Shown one piece after another: positions 17,732-27,570 of a DNA stretch of 46,336 bases. Within the stretch, counting starts at the first letter, position 1, and each line of letters starts with the position of its first letter. The position numbers and the translations under genes were made by a program. The stretch is from Methylococcales bacterium (lineage in GTDB: Bacteria; Pseudomonadota; Gammaproteobacteria; Methylococcales; Methylomonadaceae), in assembly GCA_026399095.1 (NCBI GenBank), contig JAPLRP010000053.1, positions 1 to 46,336 of the forward strand, in the 5' to 3' direction. The notes under the pieces are model-generated. The model was not told the origin of the DNA. It saw only the letters and a list, made by a program, of their open reading frames with translations, and ran no database searches.

Positions 17732-18637
17732 TCAATCAAACACAATAACTGGCGTGCCGTTTTTGATGGCCTCGTAAAACCACAATGACGTTGCTATCGA
17801 TATTCGGACGCAACCATGGGATACGTTATCAGCAGGCACCAAAGGCGATCCATGAATTGCAAAACCACCATTGAAATACAAGGGATTATATAACTTGCCC
17901 AGATCACTTTCTCGCCAACCGTGAATTCTCCATTGAATGCTAAACTTTCCGCGAGGGGTATGAGCCACGCCGCAAATATGTTCGCCCGTTTTTTTCGACG
18001 TTTCACAATAGTTACGATTTGATCCCGTTGAGACAGCGATAACACGGTTCAGTCCTTGCTCATCAAAGAACAATAGCACCTGACGGGAAAGATTAATCTC
18101 GACACGAGGCAAACCCGCTTCAGGATGAGTGCCTTCAGAGAGTATTGCCAGATGCAATGCTTTCTGTGTTTCCAACGTGAAAGTACCTGTTCGCTTTAAC
18201 TTGGAATATTTTTGAAACGCTATGACACCTTGCCAAGTCTGTTGGTCATAAAAGCCATCGACAGTACCCACGTCGTATTTAAGTTCCATAAGCCGTTTTT
18301 CCAGCGCCATCACAGCATCTCCTCGTGATCCAATTTTAAGAATCTTGGACGAGTAAAATGGCTTTGAATCAATCGGCATCACCGAGGCGACAGCAGTTGA
18401 CCTAGATGTCGGAATCCTATTGCTATTAGTGAGATCTGTCGATGACAGCGGAGGCAAAGAAGGTAAGATTTTAGATGATTTTAGTTTAGACGAATGGGCC
18501 AATTCAACAGGGATTATTGTAACGTCATTTAATTTTGGCAAATCATAATAAAACTGGTGAGCAGACTTTAGTGCAAGTGACACACTGTCACACCCGGTCA
18601 GAAAAGTGAGAGCTATCAATACGAAGTATACTTTCAT
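17732..18637 (-). CDS. L,D-transpeptidase (YkuD) lipoprotein with peptidoglycan-binding domain
   Basis: 301 residues. Signal MKVYFVLIALTFLTGC with lipobox LTGC. Then a linker rich in Ser and Pro, a PG_binding_1 domain at about residues 100-155 (LKIGSRGDAVMALEKRLMEL, VDGFYDQQTWQGVIAFQ), and a YkuD domain at about 175-300 with the catalytic motif HGSPLVPADNVSHGCVRIS (the Cys is the nucleophile). Such enzymes make 3-3 cross-links or attach proteins to peptidoglycan. No interdomain damage. It stands alone. The AmpG-like permease at 24768 belongs to the same wall metabolism, though not to the same operon. Confidence 0.93.
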   Translation of the reverse strand: MKVYFVLIALTFLTGCDSVSLALKSAHQFYYDLPKLNDVTIIPVELAHSSKLKSSKILPSLPPLSSTDLTNSNRIPTSRSTAVASVMPIDSKPFYSSKILKIGSRGDAVMALEKRLMELKYDVGTVDGFYDQQTWQGVIAFQKYSKLKRTGTFTLETQKALHLAILSEGTHPEAGLPRVEINLSRQVLLFFDEQGLNRVIAVSTGSNRNYCETSKKTGEHICGVAHTPRGKFSIQWRIHGWRESDLGKLYNPLYFNGGFAIHGSPLVPADNVSHGCVRISIATSLWFYEAIKNGTPVIVFD

Positions 18638-19012
18638 GGTAGTTTTATGTGGTGAACTATTACATTACAATTGAACTTATCTCAATGTATATCTTCAAGA
18701 ATTGCTAAAATAAACAGTAAAAAGGTTACTAAGTTAGACTTATTTCAGATCAGTCAGTTTAAATCTGACACAAGGACTAAAAATTAGTGCGTTTACGGTG
18801 TTGGCCAGACGGAAACCAGAGACAAACATTCGGAAAGTAAAAAACTGACGAGTTACTTTATTTCATTTATTTAAGCTGTTTGAATTATACCGCTATATTT
18901 TAAAAACTGCCTAACATAAGAATCAGTCGGAAATATCTATTACAGAAGTTCTGGTGCAGCATTTTAAGGTAATTAATACACTCAGGAATAACTTAGAATT
19001 AACCCCGCCATA
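18638..19012. other. Intergenic region between recJ and the L,D-transpeptidase gene
   Basis: 375 nt without a credible gene. It must hold the 3' end of recJ and the promoter of the transpeptidase gene, both minus strand, but I see no clear terminator stem and no promoter good enough to call. Confidence 0.5.
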
Positions 19013-20758
19013 TTATGTAATTTTTTCAAAATACTGCACAATAAACTGCACACTTCTATTGCCTCTAAACTCGTTAATATCTAGTTTGTAGGCAGCTTTA
19101 ATTTGCCTTAACCCTAACCAATGTTCAGGTTTATCGACAAAAAAAGCAATGGCATCAATAACAAGGTCACCACCGGGTTTTCTTAATACCAATTTAAGGT
19201 GCCGTTGCCCAACAACACGTGATTGAATAACATCAAAAACTCCGTCAAATAATGGCTCAGGAAAAGCTTGCCCCCAGGTGGCTGCATTTTGTAATAAATC
19301 GGCTATTTCAAGAGTCATTTCCTGTTCAGTCAGCTCACCATCTGACAATATTTTTTGCTCCAAATCAACAGAGGCTAAACGCTTGCTAACCATTTCATCA
19401 AAAGCCAAAGCAAAAGGAGGATAATCATGCATTTTTATGCTTAACCCTGCAGCCATGGCATGGCCTCCAAACTTACTTAATATTTTGGGGTGAGCAACTG
19501 CAATATCACTCAACACATCTCTAATATGTACGCCGGGAATAGAACGGGCAGACCCTTTAATCAAATCCTTTCCAGCCGGAGCGAAAGCAATAACAGGTCG
19601 ATGTACTTGGTCTTTAATGCGTGACGCTAAAATACCAATAACACCCTGATGCCAATTAGCATCAAACAAACATACACCAGATGGTAAATGGTGCTTATCC
19701 AGCATTTTCATTTCGGTTAAGTAAGTCATGGCTTCATGCTTCATGACAGATTCAACTTCACGTCGATCGTTATTTAACTCGTCGAGTTGTAAAGCAATAC
19801 CTTTGGCAAGTGCTGGGTCATCAGTTAATAAACATTGAATTCCCAAGGACATATCATCCATACGACCAGCAGCATTTAAACGAGGACCGATAGAAAAACC
19901 CAAATCAGATGCTGCAATAGCTTGAGGATTTCTTCCAGAAACTTCAATAAGTGCACTTATTCCGGGATGGCAGCGCCCTGTGCGAATCCTTAATAAACCC
20001 TGATGAACCAAAATTCGATTAGTCTGTTCCAACGCAACTACATCAGCAACAGTCCCTAAAGCGACATAATCCAATAATTGGGCAAGATTTGGCTCTTTAA
20101 CTTGATGACTCTCAAACCAGTTCATTTCCCTTAACCGACTTCTTAAAGCCATTAACACATAAAACATAACTCCCACGCCTGCCAGTGACTTACAAGGGAA
20201 TTTATCATCAAGAAGGTTAGGGTTTACAATGGCATCGGCTGGGGGTAACTCCAAACCGGGAAGGTGATGATCGGTCACCAGAACTTTTATACCTGAATCA
20301 GTTGCTGCTTTAACACCGTCAATGCTTGATATGCCATTATCAACGGTAATAATTACATCAGGATTTTGTAATTTAACAAGCTCGACTATTTCGGGCGTTA
20401 GGCCATAACCGTATTCAAAGCGATTAGGGACTACAAATGACACCTGCCCTGCCCCCAATAATTGAAGGCCTTTGATGGCAACCGCACAACTAGTGGCTCC
20501 ATCAGCATCAAAGTCGGCAACGATACAAATTTTTTGCTGCTCGTTAATAGCAATAATCAAATGAGCAACCATGTCTTCTAATCCTGACAATAGCCAAGGA
20601 GAAGGTAATTTGGATAGCGTTCGATCCAGTTCTATATCTGTTTTGATTCCACGTGCTAAAAAAAGACGCTCTAAGAGAGGATGAAGATTACCCTGTAAGG
20701 CGTGTTTCTTTTTAACAGGGCGAGGAACTATCGTTTTTTTTACACCTTGGTAATACAT
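19013..20758 (-). CDS. recJ: Single-stranded-DNA exonuclease RecJ
   Basis: 5'-3' ssDNA exonuclease of the DHH family for RecF-pathway recombination, mismatch and base-excision repair. Motifs in order: IVADFDADGATSCAVAI (motif I), VIITVDNGISS (II), VLVTDHHLPG (III, DHH), and NPNLLDDKFPCKSLAGVGV (IV). The DHHA1 domain contains the sequence FGGHAMAAGLSI, and an OB-type C-terminal domain follows. 581 residues, the family's length. Neither neighbour shares a pathway; DUF934 ends 159 nt upstream in the same direction. Confidence 0.96.
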   Translation of the reverse strand: MYYQGVKKTIVPRPVKKKHALQGNLHPLLERLFLARGIKTDIELDRTLSKLPSPWLLSGLEDMVAHLIIAINEQQKICIVADFDADGATSCAVAIKGLQLLGAGQVSFVVPNRFEYGYGLTPEIVELVKLQNPDVIITVDNGISSIDGVKAATDSGIKVLVTDHHLPGLELPPADAIVNPNLLDDKFPCKSLAGVGVMFYVLMALRSRLREMNWFESHQVKEPNLAQLLDYVALGTVADVVALEQTNRILVHQGLLRIRTGRCHPGISALIEVSGRNPQAIAASDLGFSIGPRLNAAGRMDDMSLGIQCLLTDDPALAKGIALQLDELNNDRREVESVMKHEAMTYLTEMKMLDKHHLPSGVCLFDANWHQGVIGILASRIKDQVHRPVIAFAPAGKDLIKGSARSIPGVHIRDVLSDIAVAHPKILSKFGGHAMAAGLSIKMHDYPPFALAFDEMVSKRLASVDLEQKILSDGELTEQEMTLEIADLLQNAATWGQAFPEPLFDGVFDVIQSRVVGQRHLKLVLRKPGGDLVIDAIAFFVDKPEHWLGLRQIKAAYKLDINEFRGNRSVQFIVQYFEKIT

Positions 20759-20916
20759 TAAGTATCCACAAAAAACCGGAAAGCTTCAGTTTAAGTAACT
20801 GACAACAGTTTAACTGTCACAGCTTCACCGATAAAATCTATTTATAATCAATGAAGTTGTGACGATTTTTACAGGAGGTATTATTAGAGCCTGAATTTTT
20901 AGAATAAGGCTTAGCT

Positions 20917-21369
20917 TTAATTAGTTGAATTCTGATACTTGACAGTAAAGTCATCCAAATTTGAAAGTACGAAAGGCAGATATTCTGTTTTCTCTGGTGA
21001 AAATGCATTTACGCCGACCCGTGAGAGATAAAAAACCTGATCAGGCATAAAATGACCTGTTGCTCTTATTTCAGCTTGATAACCAAAACGGTTTCTAAGA
21101 TACCAAGCATGAGAAAATAAACGACCATCTGCAAAGTCAGGAAATTCAAGCTCAATCAAGTCGATACGATGCAAATTAGCAGCCATTTCATCAACCGTAT
21201 CGTTCGGAGTAATTCTTAGCCCCAGTTTACCTTCATGAGCGAGCAATTGTTGGTGGTTTTGATTCCATCTAGCCAAGGAAATAGTGATGTTACCGTTAAC
21301 CAACTCAGCGCCATCGGTAACATAGCTCCAAGTATCATCAATAATCTTTTTGTCTTTAACTATCTGCAT
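20917..21369 (-). CDS. DUF934 protein, sulfite-reductase associated
   Basis: 150 residues. DUF934 pattern: LGLRITPNDTVDEMAANLHR, IELEFPDFADGRLFSHAWYL and LRNRFGYQAEIRATGHFMPD. The start overlaps the end of cysI by 14 nt, so the two are co-translated. The domain constantly follows the CysI-type reductase in gamma- and betaproteobacteria; a role in its maturation or in electron delivery is inferred from that, not proven. Confidence 0.9.
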   Translation of the reverse strand: MQIVKDKKIIDDTWSYVTDGAELVNGNITISLARWNQNHQQLLAHEGKLGLRITPNDTVDEMAANLHRIDLIELEFPDFADGRLFSHAWYLRNRFGYQAEIRATGHFMPDQVFYLSRVGVNAFSPEKTEYLPFVLSNLDDFTVKYQNSTN

Positions 21370-23008
21370 AAACTTGCTCTTTAAATGGGGTTACGCCGAC
21401 ACGATTGACCATTGCCAAAAATGGTTCATCATTCAGTCGATTTTTTATGTATACATCGAGTATTGTGGTGATTGCTTTGGTTATCTTATCTTTGGCAACT
21501 GCCGGCCCCAATCTATCACCTATTGCTGCATCATTTTCAGAAGAGCCACCCAAGGTAATTTGATACCATTCAGTTCCTTTTTTATCGACACCTAGTATTC
21601 CAATATGACCTACACTTTGATGTGCACAACCATTCATACAACCAGACATATTGATTTTTAAGTCACCAATGTCGTGAATGTAGTCAATATCGTCGAGGGC
21701 TTCGTTGATTTCTTTGGCAACACCTATAGAGCCAGCATTGGCCAGCGAACAAAAATCAAGTCCCGGGCAACAAATCATATCCGTAACGGTACCAATATTA
21801 GGGGTAGCGAGACTTAAAGCATCAAGCTTATCCCATAAGGTGAAAAGATCACTCTGTGTGACGTCAGCCAGAATTAAATTCTGCCTGTGTGTACTACGAA
21901 TTTCTCCAAAACTATAGTGATCTGCAAGATCAGCAACTGCATCAAGTTGCACATCTGTGATATCACCTGGTGGCGAGTCAGGTGCTTTTAAAGATAAAAA
22001 CACAGCATGATAACCGGCAATTTTATGAGCGGCTGTATTAAATTTAACCCACGTTGCAAACGCTTTATTTTCTTGAAGCCTTTGGTCAAAACTTTTGTCT
22101 GCCTCTGCATTATTATCATAAGCAGGAGGAGCAAACTGGGCTTTTATTGCGTCAATACGAATATCACTTAATTCATTATTATCACGTATAAGTAACCATT
22201 CTTTCTCAACCAAAGCTGAGAAATTATCGAGTCCGGATTCTTTAACCAAAATTTTGATACGTGCTTTATATTTATTGTCACGGCGACCAAATAAATTATA
22301 AATACGTAGGATCGCTTCCAAATAAGATAGTAGGTGCTTTTTTTCAAGATAAGGTTTTATAACTTGTCCTATGACTGGTGTTCGACCTAAACCACCACCA
22401 ACTATCACTTTAAAACCTACTTCACCGGCATGGTTTTTAATTAGGTGCAAACCAATATCGTGAAACTGTGTTGCCGCTCTATCATTTAGCGAACCACTAA
22501 CTGCCATTTTAAATTTTCGTGGTAAGTAATCAAATTCAGGATGTAAAGTCGTCCATTGACGAATAATTTCACAATAAGGCCGAGGATCTTCAACCTCATC
22601 AATACAAACACCGGCCAAATGATCTGATGTAGTATTTCTCATACAATTACCACTGGTTTGAATGGCATGCATTTGCACAGTGGCGAGTTCTGCCAGAATA
22701 TCAGGTACTTCTTCTAATTTGGGCCAATTAAATTGAACGTTTTGACGTGTCGTAAAATGACAGTAATTTTTGTCATAAGTCCGTGCAATATGAGCCAACT
22801 TTCTTAGTTGTGTGGAGTTAAACAAGCCATAAGGACCTGCAACTCGTAACATAGGTGCATGTATTTGAACGTAAAGACCATTACGTAAACGTAAGGCGCG
22901 AAATTGATCTTCAGAAATTTCGCCTTTTAAAAACTGTTCAGTTTGTCTTCTAAATTGGGCTACTCGTTCGTCAACAAGAGTTTGGTCGATTTCGTTATAC
23001 TGGTACAT
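21356..23008 (-). CDS. cysI: Sulfite/nitrite reductase hemoprotein (CysI-like)
   Basis: Siroheme-4Fe4S enzyme of 550 residues that reduces sulfite to sulfide for cysteine synthesis. Two ferredoxin-like half domains (RNGLYVQIHAPMLRVAGPYG; STHRQNLILADVTQSDLFTL). Cluster ligands: CCPGLDFCSLANAGS and NMSGCMNGCAHQSVGHIG, giving C-X5-C and C-X3-C. No cysJ flavoprotein lies near, so electrons may come from ferredoxin or another reductase. Context with DUF934 favours assimilatory sulfite over nitrite reduction; sequence alone cannot settle it. No clear Shine-Dalgarno upstream of the ATG. Confidence 0.93.
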   Translation of the reverse strand: MYQYNEIDQTLVDERVAQFRRQTEQFLKGEISEDQFRALRLRNGLYVQIHAPMLRVAGPYGLFNSTQLRKLAHIARTYDKNYCHFTTRQNVQFNWPKLEEVPDILAELATVQMHAIQTSGNCMRNTTSDHLAGVCIDEVEDPRPYCEIIRQWTTLHPEFDYLPRKFKMAVSGSLNDRAATQFHDIGLHLIKNHAGEVGFKVIVGGGLGRTPVIGQVIKPYLEKKHLLSYLEAILRIYNLFGRRDNKYKARIKILVKESGLDNFSALVEKEWLLIRDNNELSDIRIDAIKAQFAPPAYDNNAEADKSFDQRLQENKAFATWVKFNTAAHKIAGYHAVFLSLKAPDSPPGDITDVQLDAVADLADHYSFGEIRSTHRQNLILADVTQSDLFTLWDKLDALSLATPNIGTVTDMICCPGLDFCSLANAGSIGVAKEINEALDDIDYIHDIGDLKINMSGCMNGCAHQSVGHIGILGVDKKGTEWYQITLGGSSENDAAIGDRLGPAVAKDKITKAITTILDVYIKNRLNDEPFLAMVNRVGVTPFKEQVYADS

Positions 23009-23163
23009 AGATGAGCGTTAAATAAGCCTTTCTGGCGGATAATGAGGGCAGTTAATCATATACTGTGAGTCATAAAATGACAAAATTTATTAGTTGATGA
23101 TAATATAAACAGCTAAAATTTATCAGTTTAATAATTATAAAACTTAGTTAGGGGGATATTTAC

Positions 23164-24522
23164 GTGCGATTTTTGTTGATTTTGTTGTCGGTATTACTGG
23201 TGCCTCAAATGGCCATGGCAGGTGGCTTTGAAAGTTTAGGAATGACAGGGACTGAACGAGGTATTTATACCGTTCTTATTTTTATCATCGCCTATGGTTT
23301 TGTGATGACAGAAGAATTTACGCACATGCGTAAATCTAAACCCGTTATTCTTGCAGCCGGTATTATTTGGGCACACGCAGCTATTTTGGCTTCTCAAAAA
23401 GGTGTTTCAGTTGAAGCAATGCATGAGGCTTTTGAATACAATTTAAAAGAATATGCTGAATTAATGCTGTTTTTATTAGTCGCTATGACTTATATCAATT
23501 CAATGGCTGAACGTAATGTCTTTGAAGCTTTACGCTCATGGATGGTTAGAAAGCAATTTGGCTATCGCAAATTGTTTTTAATAACAGGTATTATTACTTT
23601 CTTCTTATCCGCGGTTGCAGATAACTTAACGGCCGCTTTGTTAGTCGGTGCCGTAGTTATGGCTGTTGGCGCTGACAATGAGAAATTTGTAGGTATCGGC
23701 TTTGTTAATCTTGTAGTTGCTGCCAATGCGGGAGGTGCATTCTGTCCTTTCGGCGACATTACCACCTTAATGGTTTGGCAAGCAGGCTATGCTGAATTCT
23801 TTGATTTCTTTAAGTTATTTTTTCCTTCCCTTGTTAACTATGCCGTCCCGGCTGCAGTGATGTATTTTGCTGTACCTGATGAACAACCCAAAGTAACTGA
23901 TGAAGCAGCCGTTGTATTAAAACCCGGCGCAATTCAAATTTGTGTATTGTTTTTATTAACCATTGTTACTGCCGTTAGCTTTAAACAGGGTCTTCATTTG
24001 CCACCTTTCATGGGCATGATGGTCGGTCTTTCGGTATTAATGTTTTATGGTTTTTATTTAAAAAAGAATCATTGCCCTGCTGGCGAAGTAGGATTTGATA
24101 TCTTCAACAAAGTACGTCTTGCTGAATGGGATACTTTGCTATTTTTCTTCGGCGTTGTTTTTGCGGTCGGTGGCTTAGGTTACATCGGTTATCTTGAATT
24201 ACTGTCAGGCGCTATGTATGATGGTTTAGGTGCAACAACTGCCAACATACTGGTTGGAGTTATTTCAGCAATTGTTGATAATATTCCAGTTATGTTTGCC
24301 GTGTTAAACATGAACCTCGATATGGACTTATACCAATGGTTATTGGTCACTTTAACTGCGGGTGTTGGTGGTTCTTTGTTATCCGTAGGTTCAGCTGCCG
24401 GTGTTGCCTTAATGGGTCAATCCAATCATAAATATACTTTCTTTAGTCATTTAAAATGGACGCCCGCTATCGCCGGTGGATACGCTGCAAGTATTTTCGT
24501 TCATTATTTAATTAATGGCTGA
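23164..24522 (+). CDS. nhaD: NhaD-type Na+/H+ antiporter
   Basis: 452 residues with about 12 membrane segments. N-terminal hydrophobic segment that looks like a cleavable signal (LLILLSVLLVPQMAMAGG). Family stretches: IWAHAAILASQKGVSVEAMH, AVADNLTAALLVGAVVMAVG, NAGGAFCPFGDITTLMVWQA and SAIVDNIPVMFAVLNMN, with charged Asp residues buried in the membrane segments that carry the ions. GTG start with AGGGGGA upstream. Exports Na+ (or Li+) in exchange for protons, for salt and alkaline tolerance. Divergent from cysI. Confidence 0.94.
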   Translation: MRFLLILLSVLLVPQMAMAGGFESLGMTGTERGIYTVLIFIIAYGFVMTEEFTHMRKSKPVILAAGIIWAHAAILASQKGVSVEAMHEAFEYNLKEYAELMLFLLVAMTYINSMAERNVFEALRSWMVRKQFGYRKLFLITGIITFFLSAVADNLTAALLVGAVVMAVGADNEKFVGIGFVNLVVAANAGGAFCPFGDITTLMVWQAGYAEFFDFFKLFFPSLVNYAVPAAVMYFAVPDEQPKVTDEAAVVLKPGAIQICVLFLLTIVTAVSFKQGLHLPPFMGMMVGLSVLMFYGFYLKKNHCPAGEVGFDIFNKVRLAEWDTLLFFFGVVFAVGGLGYIGYLELLSGAMYDGLGATTANILVGVISAIVDNIPVMFAVLNMNLDMDLYQWLLVTLTAGVGGSLLSVGSAAGVALMGQSNHKYTFFSHLKWTPAIAGGYAASIFVHYLING

Positions 24523-24624
24523 TAATACTTAGATAACTATGAAGTTTGCAGGTTGGGCATGGAAAGACTGTGTCCAACCTCAACAACTAAATGGCTTTTC
24601 GTTCATTGCCCAAATCAAAAATCT

Positions 24625-24696
24625 ATTAATTTTATCTACCACTGCCAGCTTTTTATTAATCCAAGGCAAAGCAAAGCAAGGATAGATAAAATTAAT
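24625..24696. repeat. Perfect 14-bp inverted repeat between nhaD and ampG
   Basis: ATTAATTTTATCTA at 24625-24638 and its exact complement TAGATAAAATTAAT at 24683-24696, with 44 nt between. A second, imperfect stem (GGTTGGGCA with TGTCCAACC) lies at about 24551-24580. Either could end the nhaD transcript; the larger one may be a small transposable remnant. Confidence 0.55.
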
Positions 24697-24767
24697 TTTT
24701 AGCACTATATCCAAGCACATCCTGTTTACAAAACGCGATAAAAACAATTAAATTTTAAAGGTCTAAT

Positions 24768-26030
24768 GTGACAAACAATACCAACATCAGGGAAGTACTG
24801 TTTAATAAGCACATGCTTATTTGCATCTTTACAGGCTTCAGCTCAGGATTGCCCCTTTATATATTGATTGCTCTGTTACCAGCCTGGTTACGTTCTGAAG
24901 GCATAGATCTTAAAGTAATTGGTTTATTTGCCTTAATTCAACTCCCCTTCACATGGAAGTTTCTTTGGTCACCACTGTTTGATCGTTACAGCCCACCGCT
25001 TGGACGAAGACGCGGTTGGTTATTTATTTCACAAATCGCATTATTGTTATCAATCCCAGGGTTTGGGTTACTTCATCCTGGGCTCGATTTGTGGACAATT
25101 GCCTACCTGGCTAGTGTAATTGCCTTTTTTAGCGCCTCCCAAGATATTGTCCTTGATGCCTATCGACGCGAGTTGTTATTTGACAACGAATTGGGGATTG
25201 GTAATTCTATACACGTTAACGCTTACAAAATTGCCGGCCTTGTACCCGGCTCTTTATCTCTGATACTGGCCGACCATTTGCCATGGAGCAGTGTGTTTTT
25301 TATCACCGCCTTGTTTATGCTACCGGGCATTGCGATGACAATTATCGTAGATGAACCGCAGTTAAAAAATGGCACACCGAAAACACTAAGGGCAGCGGTA
25401 GTTGAGCCATTTCAAGAATTTATTAATCGTAACGGGTTAAAATCTGCCGGATTGATTCTTGCCTTCATCTTTTTTTATAAATTAGGTGATAGCATGGCGA
25501 CGGCACTGGCTACCCCTTTTTATCTCGATATGGGCTTTACAAAAACAGAAATAGGTCTTGTTGCTAAAAATGCAGGCTTATGGCCTAGTGTTATCGGTGG
25601 ATTACTTGGTGGCATTTGGATGATTAATCTCGGTATCAATCGTGCTCTTTGGCTTTTTGGTATCGTACAGATGATTGCTATTTTAGGATTTGCATGGCTT
25701 TCAACAGTAGGTAACAGCCTCCCTTGGCTGGCTGTAGTTATCAGCATTGAAGCCTTGGGGGTTGGATTGGGTACGGCCGCTTTTGTTGCTTTTATAGCTC
25801 ACACAACACATCCACTTTATACCGCTACCCAATTTGCTTTATTTACCAGTCTTGCAGCCGTACCGAGAACATTTGCAAATGCAACCACGGGGTATTTGGT
25901 TGAAAGTTTTGGGTGGCTTAACTTCTTTTTATTTTGTTTTGTAATTGCCATACCCGGCATGCTGCTGTTACTTAAAGTTGCTCCTTGGAATGATCAACAA
26001 TCAAAAATTGTGGCAACTTATAAATCATAA
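24768..26030 (+). CDS. ampG: AmpG-like muropeptide permease (MFS)
   Basis: 420 residues with 12 membrane segments. N-terminal FTGFSSGLPLYILIALLPAW and LRSEGIDLKVIGLFALIQLP, then FTWKFLWSPLFDRYSPPLGR and ASQDIVLDAYRREL, are characteristic of AmpG, which imports anhydromuropeptides for cell-wall recycling and influences AmpC beta-lactamase induction. GTG start; AAAGG eight bases upstream. The 3' end overlaps the convergent exonuclease gene by 13 nt. No ampD, ampE or ampC near. Confidence 0.9.
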   Translation: MTNNTNIREVLFNKHMLICIFTGFSSGLPLYILIALLPAWLRSEGIDLKVIGLFALIQLPFTWKFLWSPLFDRYSPPLGRRRGWLFISQIALLLSIPGFGLLHPGLDLWTIAYLASVIAFFSASQDIVLDAYRRELLFDNELGIGNSIHVNAYKIAGLVPGSLSLILADHLPWSSVFFITALFMLPGIAMTIIVDEPQLKNGTPKTLRAAVVEPFQEFINRNGLKSAGLILAFIFFYKLGDSMATALATPFYLDMGFTKTEIGLVAKNAGLWPSVIGGLLGGIWMINLGINRALWLFGIVQMIAILGFAWLSTVGNSLPWLAVVISIEALGVGLGTAAFVAFIAHTTHPLYTATQFALFTSLAAVPRTFANATTGYLVESFGWLNFFLFCFVIAIPGMLLLLKVAPWNDQQSKIVATYKS

Positions 26031-26785
26031 TCAATAATTAATGGTGCATGATCAGAAAAACGCTCATCTTTATAGATAGACGTAGACTTTACTTTATCTT
26101 TTAAGCCTGAACTTATAATTTGATAATCGATGCGCCAGCCAACATTTTTAGCCCAAGCCTGGCCTCTATTTGACCACCAGGTATATTGCTCTGCTTCTTG
26201 ATTGATCAACCTAAAAGCATCAATCCAGTGACTATTTTCAAATAATTGATCAAGCCAAGCTCTTTCTTCAGGTAAAAAACCAGAGTTTTTTCTATTACCT
26301 CGCCAATTTTTTAAATCGATTTCTTTGTGTGCAATATTCCAATCACCGCAAATAATATATTCACGATTAGTTTTCGAACAGGCTTGTAAATAAGGCAGAA
26401 AACGATCCATGAAATAAAACTTAAATGCTTGCCTCTCTTCGCCTGAAGAGCCGGAAGGAAGATAAAGAGAAATAATACTTATATTTCCAAATTGAGCTTC
26501 AATAAACCGACCCTCAGCATCAACATCTGGCAAACCAATACCATTGATAATTTTATCGGGTTGTTTTTTACAGTAAAGTGCGACCCCGCTATAACCTTTT
26601 TTTTCAGCATCGTGATAGAAACAATGATAATTAGGCGGACAAAAAGTATCATTATCAAGTTGGTGTAACTGTGCTTTTGTTTCTTGCAAACAAATAAAAT
26701 CAGCGTTTTGTTGCTGCATCCAAGCAAAAAAACCTTTACGTTCCGCTGACCGGATTCCGTTGGCATTTAATGTAATTACGCGCAT
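26018..26785 (-). CDS. xthA: Exodeoxyribonuclease III-like AP endonuclease
   Basis: 255 residues, EEP superfamily. Motifs in order: ITLNANGIRSAERKG, ICLQETKAQ (metal-binding Glu), YSGVALYCKK, IICGDWNIAHKEIDLKN (Asp/Asn), VGWRIDYQIIS and FSDHAPLIIDYDL (catalytic Asp-His). It cleaves abasic sites and removes 3' blocks in base-excision repair. The ATG at 26785 begins the conserved MRVITLNANG; the frame extends to 26911 without homology. Divergent from rpmE. Confidence 0.94.
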   Translation of the reverse strand: MRVITLNANGIRSAERKGFFAWMQQQNADFICLQETKAQLHQLDNDTFCPPNYHCFYHDAEKKGYSGVALYCKKQPDKIINGIGLPDVDAEGRFIEAQFGNISIISLYLPSGSSGEERQAFKFYFMDRFLPYLQACSKTNREYIICGDWNIAHKEIDLKNWRGNRKNSGFLPEERAWLDQLFENSHWIDAFRLINQEAEQYTWWSNRGQAWAKNVGWRIDYQIISSGLKDKVKSTSIYKDERFSDHAPLIIDYDL

Positions 26786-26878
26786 AAATTTAACAGGGGG
26801 TTGCCAATTGCAAATGAAAAACGTATTATACGGGGTTAAATAATTGTGTGTAGTCTCTTTAGGTAATGAGTAAGTAAT

Positions 26879-27079
26879 ATGAAACCAGAAATTCATCCAG
26901 AATATAAACAAATTACTGTGACTTGTGGTTGCGGTAATACATTCACAACCGGTTCTGTATTAGGTAAGGATTTGCAAGTAGAAGTTTGTTCTTCATGCCA
27001 TCCATTTTATACTGGAAAACAGCGCGTTGTTGATACAGCAGGTCGTGTTGATAAATTCCGTAAAAAATACGGAAAATAA
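26879..27079 (+). CDS. rpmE: 50S ribosomal protein L31
   Basis: 66 residues. [20 protein letters not shown], then a [12 protein letters not shown] segment: the two Cys pairs (CGC and CSSC) bind zinc, so this is the zinc-type (C+) L31. C-terminal [15 protein letters not shown] is typical. GAGTAAG stands upstream of the ATG. Complete. Confidence 0.97.
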   Translation: MKPEIHPEYKQITVTCGCGNTFTTGSVLGKDLQVEVCSSCHPFYTGKQRVVDTAGRVDKFRKKYGK

Positions 27080-27121
27080 AAAGCTCTTTTGTTAACTTTC
27101 CGCCCATAATTCATATTTACT

Positions 27122-27141
27122 AAAAAGCGTTAGCTTTTTTA
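27122..27141 (+). terminator. Intrinsic terminator after rpmE
   Basis: AAAAAGC, GTTA loop, GCTTTTTT: a 7-bp stem with a T run, 42 nt after the rpmE stop. Confidence 0.65.
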
Positions 27142-27570
27142 CTATCTGTGAACCTGTAAAAGTAATTACTTAAAGCGGATAATGAGCAAAATAAAACCGT
27201 ACATCAACTAATTTTAATTAAGGCGTTGATGTACGAGATTTCAAATAGACTTAATTAATCATTCTTCAACCCTCCCGCCAAGTTTGAAGCATAGCGCAAT
27301 TAGGTTTTTTATCCAAATCTATAAAACACGCTGCCCGCCTTTAAAATACACAAGTAATTCTCGTAAACCAATTTCATAGCTGCCTCTATCATTGAACAAG
27401 TATCAAAATCATTTTTAAAACACATTTGCTGTTTTTAGTGTGCAATCCTTTTAATCAAATCGTACAATAAAGAAACTTTTAAATTAATGGCTTTAACTTT
27501 TTTGTATGTGCTCTGTTACTAAAAATACAGGCGTGGTATTTTTTAATAAATCAAAATTTAAAGGTATATC
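27142..27570. other. Leader region upstream of the pilM operon
   Basis: 430 nt without a gene. It holds an 11-bp perfect inverted repeat, CGTACATCAAC at 27198-27208 and GTTGATGTACG at 27225-27235, which on the minus strand is followed by GGTTTTATTTT and so could act as a terminator in that direction or both. The promoter of pilMNOPQ should lie in the AT-rich part after 27400; no box is clear enough to call. Confidence 0.5.

Noticed and set aside
21356-24522. A sulfur-respiration or defence island around cysI and nhaD
   Set aside because: The genes are divergent ordinary housekeeping functions with no extra unknown genes between them.
27198-27235. Riboswitch upstream of pilM
   Set aside because: Only one simple hairpin is visible; no conserved aptamer core that I know.
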